A DNA stretch of 64,000 nt, from NCBI RefSeq assembly GCF_900113005.1, contig NZ_FONW01000001.1, positions 620,001 through 684,000 of the forward strand. Reading direction: 5' to 3'. Below the pieces are notes generated by a model. That model did no database searches. It worked only from the letters and a program-made list of their open reading frames with translations, and had not been told where the DNA came from. Within the stretch, counting starts at the first letter, position 1. The number at the start of each line of letters is the position of its first letter. Below are positions 33,135 to 42,427 of the stretch, in pieces. The position numbers were made by a program, and so were the translations under genes. The stretch comes from Sunxiuqinia elliptica (GTDB lineage Bacteria > Bacteroidota > Bacteroidia > Bacteroidales > Prolixibacteraceae).

Positions 33135-34331
33135 TTATTCGCCGCGCACAGCTGCAACACCTGGCAATGTTTTTCCTTCAAGGTACTCAAGTAATGCACC
33201 ACCAGCAGTTGATATGTAAGAAACTTCGTCAGCCAAGCCAAATTTGTTGATACAAGCTACTGAGTCTCCTCCTCCGATCAATGAGAAAGCACCTTTTTTC
33301 GTAGCAGCAGCAATGGCATCAGCAACAGCGCGAGAACCAACGGCAAATTGGTCGAATTCGAAAACGCCAACAGGACCGTTCCAAAGGATGGTGCCTGAGT
33401 TTTCAATTACCTCTTTAAATACAGCGATACTTTCAGGACCAGCATCCAATCCTTCCCATCCTTCAGGAATGTCGTTAGCAGGAGCCAGTTTGGTGTTAGC
33501 ATCAGCTTTGAAACCATCAGCAGCAATAACGTCAGTCGCGATATAAAGTTTCACGCCTTTTTCGGCTGCTTTTTTCTGAATAGTCATCGCTGTTTCGATG
33601 AAGTCATCTTCGCAGATTGAGCTTCCAACTTTACCACCGTTTGCTTTAACAAAGGTGTAAGTCATACCGCCACCTAAAATCAGGTTGTCCACTTTGTCCA
33701 ACAGGTTTTCAATAATGGTGATTTTTGAAGATACTTTTGCTCCACCCATAATCGCAGTCATCGGACGTGTTGGGCTAGCCAAAACTTTATCAAGGCTTTC
33801 CAATTCGCCACCAATAACGTATCCAAACATTTTGTCGTTCGGGAAGAATTTAGCGATAACAGCGGTTGAAGCGTGTGCGCGGTGAGCTGTTCCAAAAGCA
33901 TCATTGATCCAGCAGTCGCCGTTTTGTGCAAGCTTGCCAGCAAACTCTTCGTCACCACCTGTTTCTTCTTTGTAGAAACGTAGGTTTTCCAGAATCAAAA
34001 CTTCGCCTGGTTGAAGCGCATCAGCCATTGCTTTTGCTTCGTCACCAATGCAGTCTGGTGCAATCTTAACAGTTGCTCCGTCCAACAAGTCAGACAAGTG
34101 CTTAACAAGGTGCTTCAGTGAGAATTTATCTTCTGGTCCGTTTTTCGGACGGCCAAGGTGAGACATGATGATTGGAGAACCGCCTTTTTCAATCACTTTC
34201 TTAATGGTTGGTAAGGCAGCACGCATACGAGTATCGTCGGTGATTTCAAAATTTTCGTTTAAAGGGACATTGAAATCAACACGGATCAATGCTTTCTTCC
34301 CTTTGAAATCGTAGGTTTCAATAGTCTGCAT
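33135..34331 (-). CDS. pgk: Phosphoglycerate kinase
   Basis: Cytoplasmic glycolytic enzyme of 398 residues, normal length, which transfers phosphate from 1,3-bisphosphoglycerate to ADP. Substrate-binding RVDFNVPLN is at about residues 17-25, HLGRP is at about 58-62, and the C-terminal nucleotide-binding [13 protein letters not shown] with the terminal [17 protein letters not shown] is standard. The -7 promoter element TATCTTTG at 34367-34374 is 35 bases upstream. A single-gene unit, divergent from holB. Confidence 0.97.
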   Translation of the reverse strand: MQTIETYDFKGKKALIRVDFNVPLNENFEITDDTRMRAALPTIKKVIEKGGSPIIMSHLGRPKNGPEDKFSLKHLVKHLSDLLDGATVKIAPDCIGDEAKAMADALQPGEVLILENLRFYKEETGGDEEFAGKLAQNGDCWINDAFGTAHRAHASTAVIAKFFPNDKMFGYVIGGELESLDKVLASPTRPMTAIMGGAKVSSKITIIENLLDKVDNLILGGGMTYTFVKANGGKVGSSICEDDFIETAMTIQKKAAEKGVKLYIATDVIAADGFKADANTKLAPANDIPEGWEGLDAGPESIAVFKEVIENSGTILWNGPVGVFEFDQFAVGSRAVADAIAAATKKGAFSLIGGGDSVACINKFGLADEVSYISTAGGALLEYLEGKTLPGVAAVRGE

Positions 34332-34366
34332 AATATGTATCTTTTTAGTTTCTTAAAAATGGAACT

Positions 34367-34374
34367 CAAAGATA
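34367..34374 (-). promoter_or_regulatory. -7 promoter element of pgk
   Basis: Minus-strand TATCTTTG, exact match to TAnnTTTG, 35 bases before the start codon; the -33 element is not clear. Confidence 0.5.
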
Positions 34375-34515
34375 GCAAAAAGATCATTTTTCACTCAGTT
34401 TGACTATTTTAATCAACAATTATTAATGCAGAGGTAAACTAGCTAGTAACAAGCCTAAAACAGCGGATGTTTATAAAGTTCCAGCAAAAGAGGGCGTAAA
34501 CGAATTTGGTTTTAT

Positions 34516-34523
34516 TATTTTTG
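34516..34523 (+). promoter_or_regulatory. -7 promoter element of holB
   Basis: TATTTTTG matches TAnnTTTG, 18 bases before the ATG. No -33 element recognised. Confidence 0.35.
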
Positions 34524-34541
34524 TTTTCACAAATTTAGCCT

Positions 34542-35666
34542 ATGTTTTTTCAGGATGTAATTGGGCAGGAAGCCACTAAAAAAAGATTGATTCAATCGGT
34601 TAAAGAAGAACGCATCAGTCATGCGCAATTGTTTGCTGGTCCCGAGGGATCTGGAAAGTTGGCTTTGGCCTTGGCTTATGCGCAATATGTGTCGTGTAAA
34701 GATAAACAGGATGGCGATTCTTGTGGCCAATGTTCGTCTTGTAAAAAGTATGCCAAGCTCATTCATCCCGATCTTCATTTTGTGTTTCCGGTGGTAAAAA
34801 CGCCGAAGTTTAAAGAACCGGTTAGTGATAATTTTTTGGCAGAATGGCGTAAGCTGATTGGCGAAAATGCCTATTTCAACCTGGATGACTGGTTCAGTTT
34901 TATTGGAGTTGAGAATGCTCAAGGCTTGATTTATTCGCATGAAAGTGAGGAGATTATTCGTAAGCTAAACTTGAAGTCATTTGAAGGCGAGTACAAGGTA
35001 ATGATCATCTGGATGCCTGAAAAGATGCACGTTTCCTGTTCCAATAAACTGCTGAAAATGATTGAGGAACCGCCCATGAAAACCTTGTTTTTGTTGGTGA
35101 CCGAAAGTGAAGAAGAAATTATCACAACGATCCGTTCGCGTTGTCAGCTGGTAAAGATTCCGGGAATTCAGTCGGAACCGATGAAAACAGCCATCCAGAA
35201 GTTGGAAGGTGTAGCAGGGAGGGATATTGATAACCTGGTACATTTGAGTCGTGGGAATTACCGACAGGCTATGAATTTGTTAAACTTGAATGAAAGTACG
35301 CGGTATAATCTGGAGCGCTTTAAAGAACTCATGCGTTTTGCGTATGGACGAAAATTTATGGATTTGTTTCAATGGATTGATGATGTGTCGAGTATTGGTC
35401 GCGAACGTCAAAAGATTCTGCTTCAATATGCAATGGGACTGATCCGGGAGAATTTTATTTTCAACATGAAGAATCCGGAGCTGGTGTACATGCATGAGGA
35501 AGAACAAGCCTTTTCTTCTCGCTTCTCTCCCTTTATCAACGAACGGAATATTATTTCAATGAGTAAGGAATTGGAGTTGGCTCACCGGCATATTGCTATG
35601 AATGGAAATCCAAGGATCATTTTCACCGATATGGCACTGAAAATTGTCAAGCTTATTCGCAAGTAA
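34542..35666 (+). CDS. holB: DNA polymerase III subunit delta prime
   Basis: 374 residues, a clamp-loader subunit of the replicative polymerase. The N-terminal AAA+ domain starts FQDVIGQEATKKRLIQSV, with a P-loop GPEGSGKLALA at about residues 28-38 and a zinc module CxxCxxC (CGQCSSCKKY). The sensor region is LLKMIEEPPMKTLFLLV followed by TIRSRCQ. In delta prime the P-loop is commonly degenerate: here Lys is followed by Leu rather than Ser/Thr, so it probably does not hydrolyse ATP. It is convergent with the PAS kinase gene. Confidence 0.93.
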   Translation: MFFQDVIGQEATKKRLIQSVKEERISHAQLFAGPEGSGKLALALAYAQYVSCKDKQDGDSCGQCSSCKKYAKLIHPDLHFVFPVVKTPKFKEPVSDNFLAEWRKLIGENAYFNLDDWFSFIGVENAQGLIYSHESEEIIRKLNLKSFEGEYKVMIIWMPEKMHVSCSNKLLKMIEEPPMKTLFLLVTESEEEIITTIRSRCQLVKIPGIQSEPMKTAIQKLEGVAGRDIDNLVHLSRGNYRQAMNLLNLNESTRYNLERFKELMRFAYGRKFMDLFQWIDDVSSIGRERQKILLQYAMGLIRENFIFNMKNPELVYMHEEEQAFSSRFSPFINERNIISMSKELELAHRHIAMNGNPRIIFTDMALKIVKLIRK

Positions 35667-35692
35667 AGGCTACTTGTTCGGAAAAGGTTGTG

Positions 35693-38086
35693 TTAATGCT
35701 CTTTGGGGAGAATGGGAAATTGAACGTAGAAGGTTGTCCCAATATTTTCCTTCGAATCAAACCAGATTTTACCGTCCAGCAAATTGGTAATTCCTTGTAT
35801 AATGCTTAAGCCAAGTCCGGTACCGTGTTTCACGGTTTGGGATTCAATTTGGGTAAAGCGCTTGAAGATCGATTGCTTATACTTCTCAGGAATGCCCACC
35901 CCGGTGTCTGAAACAAAGAAGGTGATCTCATGCTCATCCAGTTGATGAACTCCAAATTCGATTTGTCCGTCATCCGTATTTTTTATGGAGTTGGTTAATA
36001 AGTTGTCAAACACCTGTTTAAGTCGAATCGGATCCGTGAAAATAATGATCGGTTTGGTGACTAGCTCGTGATGTAAAAGAAGCTTTAAATGAGGTTTGAA
36101 ACTCAATAAAGCGCTTTGCAGGTGGTAGTCGAGTGTATTTTGAAGAAAAGGGACGACTGAAAAATAGCTTTTCTCAATTTTCAATTGGTTCGATTCAATT
36201 TTGGCAATGTCGATGATGTCATCAATGATTCGAAGGAGGTGCGTCCCCGATTTTTGAATGAACTCTGTGTATTGCATCCGTTTTTCTTCTGAAATTGCCG
36301 GTTGAGCCAGTAAACTCGAAAACCCAATAATACTGTTCATAGGCGTTCGGATTTCGTGAGACATATTGGCCAGGAATGCCGATTTCAGTTGGTCACTTTC
36401 GCGTGCTTTTTGGGTGGCAATTTGAAGTTCCTGGTTGGCTTTTTGCAGTTCATTCATGGCATTTTGAAGCTCATCATTTTTCTGCATGATTTTGTCTTCC
36501 AGTTCTTTGTGTTCGGTTAGGTTATGGAAGATCAATACGAGCTTTTCTCCAATTTCGCTCCACACAATTTGAACAAAAAGAGGTGTGCCATCCTTGCAGG
36601 TTATTCGGGCTTCAAAAGGGGTGCGTTTATGACCGTCTTGTTGGCTTCTTTCAACCTCTTGGAACCAGCGTTTTTTAATCTGCTGACGATAAGTGGAACT
36701 TGGGTAAGCTATTCTAAACCAGTCTTCTATGTGAGGTATTTCATCATTGGTGTAGCCAAAGGTATTTACAAACTCTTGGTTGAGGTATTCAATATCGCCC
36801 TCTAAACTGTTAATTGCAATTGGAATGGGAGATTCATCAATGAGATTTCGGAGTCCTCGTTGATTCTCTGTTAGTTGTTGGGCTATTTCTTTTTGCTCGG
36901 TAATGTCAATCAAGGCACCAACAATGGAGGTGGTGGTTCCATTGGTTACCACAGGAGCTTCGCGTACTTCAACCCATACGTGCTTCCCATTCTTATGCAC
37001 TAGCTCAAGTTCATAAGGCTGCTGCACCTGGCCAGTTTCAATGGCTTTGATGGTTGATTCAATTCCTTTTTTGTTGATTGGATTGTCTGAGGTGAGAACG
37101 GTCCAGCTTATTTTTGCTTCTTCCGACGTGTATCCCAGCAGGTTTTCCATTTGAGGACTAACATAGGTTAGCAGGTTGTCTGGAGTATGCGAATAAAAAA
37201 CATTGGAGCTGTGCTCTATGATGTTGCGAAGTTTTTCTTCGTTTTCCCGAATTCGTTGGCGGCTTTGTTTTTCTTCCGTGATATTTCGGGTGGTGCAAAT
37301 CATGCCGTCAAAGCGGTGATTTTTAATGAGTGGAACCAGCCACCCTGCCAGGAAAGCATCCTCGCCACTTAAGGTTTGAAGGTGGGTTTCGTACTGTCGG
37401 GGTTCGAGCGTACGTTTTGCTGCGAGGTAGTCTTTCAGAAAATCGCCTAAGTTTTTTTTCTGAAAATCATGAATGTTTTTACCCAGTAAGCTGTCTTTTT
37501 GACTACCTGTGTTTAGTGTGATTCCACTATTGGTGAAAAAAATCACATCATCCTCGTTGGTTACCCAAATTCCTTCGTGTAGGTGGTCCATTAACCGTTC
37601 GTAAAAGCGTACAGGCCCCATGATTTGGCGGGTTTTTTTTTGCTCGCTCACTAAGGATAGGATGAATATTTTTTGTTGAGGGGAATGAATTTCGATATCA
37701 AAAAACTTCTTACCGTCCAATGAAAATTTTGTGTAGTGTTTTCGCTTGCCTGATTGGATGACCAAGGCAAATTTGTCAAGCCACTTTTCATCGATCTGGG
37801 GTAATACCTGGCTGGCTTTTTGCCCCTCGAGCTTCTCTTTTTTAACCTTGGCAGCATGCTCAAAAGCTTGGTTGAAGTCCAGTATTTTAAAATCAACGGG
37901 ATGACCCTGTTCATCGTAAATGATTTCATTGATCGCACACCCAAATGGAGCTTCGTCAAAAATAGTTTGATAAAAATGGAGAGGTGAGGATAAATTGTCT
38001 TTTTGAAGCGCCAACTGGTTGGATAAATCCTTTATCTGGGCTTCTAATTGTCTGATTTGTTCTTGATATTCTTTTTCACTTCTCAT
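35693..38086 (-). CDS. Multi-PAS sensor histidine kinase, cytoplasmic
   Basis: 797 residues with no transmembrane helix, so a soluble sensor. A short N-terminal coiled coil (EQIRQLEAQIKDLSNQLALQ) is followed by about four PAS domains (around 35-145, 155-275, 285-400 and 405-535), a second coiled coil, HisKA with SHEIRTPMNSIIGFSSLL, and an ATPase domain (NLLTNSIKNTD, DTGVGIPE, FTQIESQTVKHGTGLGLSI). No receiver domain and no partner regulator next to it, so it is an orphan. Its position between holB and PSP1, which are close neighbours in many Bacteroidota, suggests an insertion. Confidence 0.9.
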   Translation of the reverse strand: MRSEKEYQEQIRQLEAQIKDLSNQLALQKDNLSSPLHFYQTIFDEAPFGCAINEIIYDEQGHPVDFKILDFNQAFEHAAKVKKEKLEGQKASQVLPQIDEKWLDKFALVIQSGKRKHYTKFSLDGKKFFDIEIHSPQQKIFILSLVSEQKKTRQIMGPVRFYERLMDHLHEGIWVTNEDDVIFFTNSGITLNTGSQKDSLLGKNIHDFQKKNLGDFLKDYLAAKRTLEPRQYETHLQTLSGEDAFLAGWLVPLIKNHRFDGMICTTRNITEEKQSRQRIRENEEKLRNIIEHSSNVFYSHTPDNLLTYVSPQMENLLGYTSEEAKISWTVLTSDNPINKKGIESTIKAIETGQVQQPYELELVHKNGKHVWVEVREAPVVTNGTTTSIVGALIDITEQKEIAQQLTENQRGLRNLIDESPIPIAINSLEGDIEYLNQEFVNTFGYTNDEIPHIEDWFRIAYPSSTYRQQIKKRWFQEVERSQQDGHKRTPFEARITCKDGTPLFVQIVWSEIGEKLVLIFHNLTEHKELEDKIMQKNDELQNAMNELQKANQELQIATQKARESDQLKSAFLANMSHEIRTPMNSIIGFSSLLAQPAISEEKRMQYTEFIQKSGTHLLRIIDDIIDIAKIESNQLKIEKSYFSVVPFLQNTLDYHLQSALLSFKPHLKLLLHHELVTKPIIIFTDPIRLKQVFDNLLTNSIKNTDDGQIEFGVHQLDEHEITFFVSDTGVGIPEKYKQSIFKRFTQIESQTVKHGTGLGLSIIQGITNLLDGKIWFDSKENIGTTFYVQFPILPKEH

Positions 38087-38217
38087 ACAACATTATAAAC
38101 AAAGCATATCTAAGTTAGATTATTTCGTTGAGAATTGCCGTATTTTTTCTATTAATCTTACTGCTAATTTTTTGCGGGTTCATGTTTTATAAATTTTTTC
38201 TCATATGATGGTACTTC

Positions 38218-38247
38218 TTTGTTTGTCAGCATTATTAATTATTTTTG
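38218..38247 (+). promoter_or_regulatory. Promoter of the PSP1-gldH-trmB-atl-mrp operon
   Basis: TTTG (38218-38221), 18 bases, TATTTTTG (38240-38247). Both boxes match the Bacteroidota consensus, with spacing one base shorter than usual. It lies 60 bases before the start codon. Confidence 0.5.
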
Positions 38248-38307
38248 TAACTAAAAGCCAGAAAGGCGAAGACCGGATCTTACTCATCCGGAACTAATTC
38301 TGAAATT

Positions 38308-39453
38308 ATGGATGATCAACTATCAATCGAGCGAGGCTGTTGTAGAAAGGCGGCGGGGACTTGTTCTAAACTAGAGGTTTATGACTGGCTGGATGATGTG
38401 GTGAATAAGTCTTCTGAAGATGACATCATTGAAGTTCGATTTAAAAATACCCGAAAAGATTATTATAGAAATGTCAATAACTTAAAGCTTAAGGCTGGTG
38501 ATATTGTTGCCGTTGAAGCGAGTCCGGGACACGATATTGGAATTGTGACCCTGACCGGTGCTTTGGTAAAACACCAAATGAAAAAGCATAAGGTGACCTT
38601 GGTGAACGGTGAGCTTCGGAAAGTGTACCGTAAAGCAAAGTCGGTTGATATTGACAAGTGGCGTGAGGCCATGAGTTTGGAACACAATACGATGATCGAG
38701 TCGCGGAAAATTGCGGCAGACCTGAAACTCAATATGAAGATTGGAGATGTTGAGTACCAAGGTGATCGGACTAAGGCTATTTTCTACTACATTGCTGATG
38801 AGCGGGTCGACTTTCGGCAGCTCATTAAAGTGTTGGCAGAGACTTTCCGAATTCGCATTGAAATGAAGCAAATTGGAGCACGGCAAGAGGCTGGCCGCAT
38901 CGGTGGAATTGGCCCTTGTGGACGCGAGTTGTGCTGTGCTACCTGGATTAGCAATTTTGTGTCGGTAACGACCAATGCAGCACGCTACCAGGAGATTTCA
39001 TTAAATCCACAAAAATTGGCGGGACAATGCGGAAAATTGAAGTGTTGCCTTAATTTTGAAGTGGACGCCTATATTGATGCCCAGAAAGATTTTCCTCCAG
39101 CAAATGTGCCTTTGGATACTGCAGAAGGACGATTCTTCTTTCAGAAAGCAGATATTTTTAACCGTACCTTATATTATGCTTCCAACGGCGATTCACCTTC
39201 AGCACCCGTGGCGATATCAGTTGAGCGGGCAAAGGAAATTATTCGTTTGAACAAGCGAGGGAAAAAGGTTGAGAAGATTGCGGATCGGACGGCTCAAGCG
39301 ACCAATTCCGGAAAGCAAGTGAAAGGGTTCAAAGATGTGATTGCTCAGGAAAGTTTAACACGTTTTGACGAACCTAAGACACGGCAGCGTAAGAAGAAGC
39401 GTTTTTCGAAGAAAAAATCTTCGAACCGTCCACGGAATAATGATAAAAAATGA
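38308..39453 (+). CDS. ricT: PSP1-domain protein (RicT-like)
   Basis: 381 residues. The PSP1 C-terminal domain is recognised by ARQEAGRIGGIGPCGRELCC and CGKLKCCLNFE, which hold the family cysteines proposed to bind iron-sulfur clusters in the Bacillus RicAFT complex. In Bacteroidota the gene sits next to holB and gldH. The C-terminus is a highly basic tail ([20 protein letters not shown]), possibly RNA-binding. It overlaps gldH by 4 bases (ATGA), so translation is coupled. Function in this phylum is not established. Confidence 0.88.
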   Translation: MDDQLSIERGCCRKAAGTCSKLEVYDWLDDVVNKSSEDDIIEVRFKNTRKDYYRNVNNLKLKAGDIVAVEASPGHDIGIVTLTGALVKHQMKKHKVTLVNGELRKVYRKAKSVDIDKWREAMSLEHNTMIESRKIAADLKLNMKIGDVEYQGDRTKAIFYYIADERVDFRQLIKVLAETFRIRIEMKQIGARQEAGRIGGIGPCGRELCCATWISNFVSVTTNAARYQEISLNPQKLAGQCGKLKCCLNFEVDAYIDAQKDFPPANVPLDTAEGRFFFQKADIFNRTLYYASNGDSPSAPVAISVERAKEIIRLNKRGKKVEKIADRTAQATNSGKQVKGFKDVIAQESLTRFDEPKTRQRKKKRFSKKKSSNRPRNNDKK

Positions 39454-39914
39454 GAATTCTATTGGTTGGCATTGTAGGCATGTTGCTGTTGGTAGCATGC
39501 GATACAAACAGAGTTTATGAAGATTATCAGGCGATTGATCCTGAAGGTTGGCATAAAGATTCCTTGGCACGGTTTCAGGTTGAAATGGAGCCTGGAAGTG
39601 ATGCATATAACCTGTATATCAACATTCGAAATCAGGGAGATTACCCGAATAGTAACATCTGGTTGTTTTTAGAAGTTGAGCAGCCTGATGGAAAATTGTT
39701 AACCGACACCGTGGAATACATATTGGCCGAGAAATCAGGCAAATGGCGGGGAAGCGGTATTGGTGACCTGTTTGATAGTCAATTTATCTATCGAAAGAAT
39801 GTTCAGTTTGAGCAGGCTGGAGCTTACGAATTTCGTATTCGTCAGGGGATGCGTGCCCAAAAGCTGAAAGGAATTCATGATGTTGGATTACGGATTGAAA
39901 AATATAACGAATAG
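39450..39914 (+). CDS. gldH: Gliding motility / T9SS lipoprotein GldH
   Basis: 154 residues with a lipoprotein signal ([17 protein letters not shown], Cys 17). The mature part has the GldH marks: [40 protein letters not shown] and the glycine-rich [18 protein letters not shown]. In Flavobacterium GldH is needed for gliding, and it is widespread also in non-gliding Bacteroidota. It starts inside the end of PSP1 and is 5 bases before trmB. The other T9SS genes follow within 18 kb. Confidence 0.9.
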   Translation: MRILLVGIVGMLLLVACDTNRVYEDYQAIDPEGWHKDSLARFQVEMEPGSDAYNLYINIRNQGDYPNSNIWLFLEVEQPDGKLLTDTVEYILAEKSGKWRGSGIGDLFDSQFIYRKNVQFEQAGAYEFRIRQGMRAQKLKGIHDVGLRIEKYNE

Positions 39915-39919
39915 TAAAA

Positions 39920-40660
39920 GTGGGAAAAAATAAACTGGCCAAGTTTGCTGAAATGGCCACCTTTGATCATGTTATTCAAGCTCCTTACAATAAGCATGAT
40001 CATCATGATCATGAGTTGAAAGGGAAATGGTCTTCAAATTTTTTTAAGAATGATGACCCCATCATTCTGGAGTTGGGCTGTGGTAAAGGAGAATACTCGG
40101 TTGCTTTGGCTGAGTTTTTTCCGGATCGGAATTTTGTAGGGGTTGATATTAAGGGAGCTCGGATGTGGCGTGGAGCGAAGCAAGCCTATGAGAAAGGCGT
40201 TCGTAACGTTGGATTTATCCGGACAAATATCGAGATTGTAGATACGTTTTTTGCAGCGGGAGAAGTCGATGAAATCTGGTTGACGTTTCCTGACCCGCAA
40301 ATGAAAAAACATACCAAACGATTGACTTCAACCAACTTTATGGAACGTTATAAGCGTTTCTTAAAGCCGAATGGAATCATTCATCTGAAAACGGATAGTA
40401 ACTTTCAATATCAATATACCTTGGCGATGGTGCAAGAAAATGGGCTCAACATTTTGGCCCAAACCGATGACTTGTATGCTTCGTCACTATTGGACGACGT
40501 CCTTTCGATTCAAACATTTTACGAAAAGCAATGGCGCGAGCGAGGCTTGTTGATCAAATACCTTGCTTTTCAGTTAGATCCGAATAAACCATTGCGCGAG
40601 CCTGATGTTGAGATAGAAAAAGATCCGTATCGCAGTTTTGGGCGATCGGCCAGAGAATAA
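39920..40660 (+). CDS. trmB: tRNA (guanine-N7)-methyltransferase TrmB
   Basis: 246 residues starting at GTG. It methylates G46 of tRNAs with SAM. Motif I is [20 protein letters not shown], the family DVKG-type segment is [17 protein letters not shown], and the diagnostic [19 protein letters not shown] is present. A His/Asp-rich N-terminal patch (KHDHHDHEL) is unusual but within the variable region. Part of the PSP1 operon (5 bases after gldH, 8 before the next gene). Confidence 0.95.
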   Translation: MGKNKLAKFAEMATFDHVIQAPYNKHDHHDHELKGKWSSNFFKNDDPIILELGCGKGEYSVALAEFFPDRNFVGVDIKGARMWRGAKQAYEKGVRNVGFIRTNIEIVDTFFAAGEVDEIWLTFPDPQMKKHTKRLTSTNFMERYKRFLKPNGIIHLKTDSNFQYQYTLAMVQENGLNILAQTDDLYASSLLDDVLSIQTFYEKQWRERGLLIKYLAFQLDPNKPLREPDVEIEKDPYRSFGRSARE

Positions 40661-40668
40661 GCAATGCA

Positions 40669-41001
40669 ATGGATAACTTCTTTGAAAAGGCTTGGGAAGT
40701 TGCCTGTCTGATTCCGGTTGGACGGGTGACTAGCTATGGTGCTATCGCACGGTATTTAGGAGCAGTTCGGTCGGCCCGAATGGTTGGTTGGGCGATGAAT
40801 AATTGCAGTGCTGCAAAAGTGCAGGTGCCAGCTCATCGCGTCGTAAATGCCCGTGGGGTACTGACAGGTAAACATCATTTTCCTGGAAATTATGTGATGG
40901 AGGAGTTGCTTGCCAGCGAAGGAGTTCTGGTTAAAGATAACCAGATTGTTGATTTTGAGAAGGTCTTTTGGGATCCGGTGGAAGAATTAGGAATTCACTA
41001 A
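40669..41001 (+). CDS. Alkyltransferase-like (ATL) protein, MGMT family
   Basis: 110 residues with only the DNA-binding/active-site domain of O6-methylguanine-DNA methyltransferase. The fold is clear (VGRVTSYGAIARYLG, RMVGWAMNNC), but the methyl-acceptor Cys of the PCHRV motif is Ala (PAHRVV), so it cannot take up a methyl group. ATL proteins bind alkylated guanine and recruit nucleotide excision repair; other members have Trp there. It is 13 bases before mrp and 8 after trmB. Confidence 0.88.
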   Translation: MDNFFEKAWEVACLIPVGRVTSYGAIARYLGAVRSARMVGWAMNNCSAAKVQVPAHRVVNARGVLTGKHHFPGNYVMEELLASEGVLVKDNQIVDFEKVFWDPVEELGIH

Positions 41002-41014
41002 AAACACAAATAAA

Positions 41015-42130
41015 ATGGCTGATATACCACGTAAATTAATTGTTCCAAAAAATGTTACCGATGCCTTACGTTCGGTACAATTTCCGGGAGGAAAAGAGAA
41101 TATCGTTGATCTTGACATGGTTCAGGAAATCCGGATTGCAGGGAAAAAAGTAAGTTTCTCGCTGGTTTTTCAGCGCTCAGACGATCCGAATATGGGAGCG
41201 GTAATTCAGGCTTGTGAAGAAGCCATAGTTCGTGATCTTGGTCCTGATGTTGTTATTCAGGGAAACATCACTCCTAAAGCCATTCATCAGATGGAACGAC
41301 CGATTTTACCGGGCGTTAAAAATATTATTGCAGTTTCTTCGGGAAAAGGAGGAGTTGGAAAATCGACTGTTGCTGTAAACTTGGCGGTTAGCTTGGCCAA
41401 AACCGGAGCTTCAGTGGGGCTGATTGACGCCGACATTTTTGGTCCTTCGATCCCCAAAATGTTTGGAGCTGAGCAAATTCAGCCTCATGGAGTTCAAATC
41501 GATGGACGCGAAATGATTGAGCCCGTCTTACAACATGGGGTGAAAATATTGTCGATTGGTTTCTTTGTTTCAGGAGATGATGCTTTAGTTTGGCGTGGCC
41601 CTATGGCCAGTAATGCGTTAAAACAGCTTATTACCGAAGGAAATTGGGGCGAACTCGATTACTTGTTGATCGACCTGCCTCCAGGCACCAGTGATATTCA
41701 CTTGACTTTGGTGCAAACGGTTCCGGTTACTGGAGCCATTATTGTTTCGACACCGCAGGATGTGGCTTTAGCCGATGTGGTGAAAGGAGTCAATATGTTC
41801 CGGGGAAAGAATGTGGATGTTCCCGTCTTAGGTTTGGTGGAAAACATGGCTTGGTTTACCCCAGAAGAACTGCCGGATAACAAGTACTATATCTTTGGTA
41901 AAGATGGAGCGAAAAACCTGGCGGAGAAAATGGAAATCCCATTGCTCGGTCAAGTTCCGTTAGTGCAGGGTATCCGCGAAAGTGGTGACTCGGGAACTCC
42001 TGCTGCTGTTGATGAGCAAGCTCCGATGGGAAAGGCCTTTTTAGAATTGGCAGCTAACACCATCAAGCAGGTTGAATTGCGAAACAAAGAGATGGAACCA
42101 ACCAAAAAAGTGAAGGTTAGCAGAAAATAG
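41015..42130 (+). CDS. mrp: Mrp/NBP35-family iron-sulfur carrier ATPase
   Basis: 371 residues. An N-terminal MIP18-like region (about 1-95) is followed by a deviant Walker A, SSGKGGVGKSTVAVN (about 110-124), the switch DADIFGPSIPKMFG and DLPPGTSDIHLTL. It loads FeS clusters onto client proteins. The CPxC cluster-binding motif that many Mrp proteins carry after VENMA is absent (VENMAWFTPEELPDNKYYIFG), as I recall for other Bacteroidota copies. Last gene of the PSP1 operon; a strong terminator follows 22 bases later. Confidence 0.92.
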   Translation: MADIPRKLIVPKNVTDALRSVQFPGGKENIVDLDMVQEIRIAGKKVSFSLVFQRSDDPNMGAVIQACEEAIVRDLGPDVVIQGNITPKAIHQMERPILPGVKNIIAVSSGKGGVGKSTVAVNLAVSLAKTGASVGLIDADIFGPSIPKMFGAEQIQPHGVQIDGREMIEPVLQHGVKILSIGFFVSGDDALVWRGPMASNALKQLITEGNWGELDYLLIDLPPGTSDIHLTLVQTVPVTGAIIVSTPQDVALADVVKGVNMFRGKNVDVPVLGLVENMAWFTPEELPDNKYYIFGKDGAKNLAEKMEIPLLGQVPLVQGIRESGDSGTPAAVDEQAPMGKAFLELAANTIKQVELRNKEMEPTKKVKVSRK

Positions 42131-42152
42131 ACAAAGTTATTGATAAATAGAT

Positions 42153-42188
42153 AATCTCTGATTCGTTGACGGGTCAGAGATTTTTTTT
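42153..42188 (+). terminator. Terminator of the PSP1-mrp operon
   Basis: AATCTCTGA and TCAGAGATT pair perfectly (9 bp), and a run of T residues follows. Confidence 0.85.
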
Positions 42189-42427
42189 GCTTCTTTTTGA
42201 AAGAAAAGCTTAAAGAATGCTGATTGATCGGCAGAATCATTTTATCTTCAAGTCCCAATAAATTAGTAGCTTTTTTGTAATATTGTAAACTTTTTGGAGG
42301 AAGCGTTGAAAAGAAAAATAGCTTGACATTAGGCTTCCGGTAAAAAGGCCTGAAATCGTGCTATTTTTTTGCGGTTTTTCCATGTGCTGACAAACAATAT
42401 TATTCGAATAAATAAGTTTATCCTACA

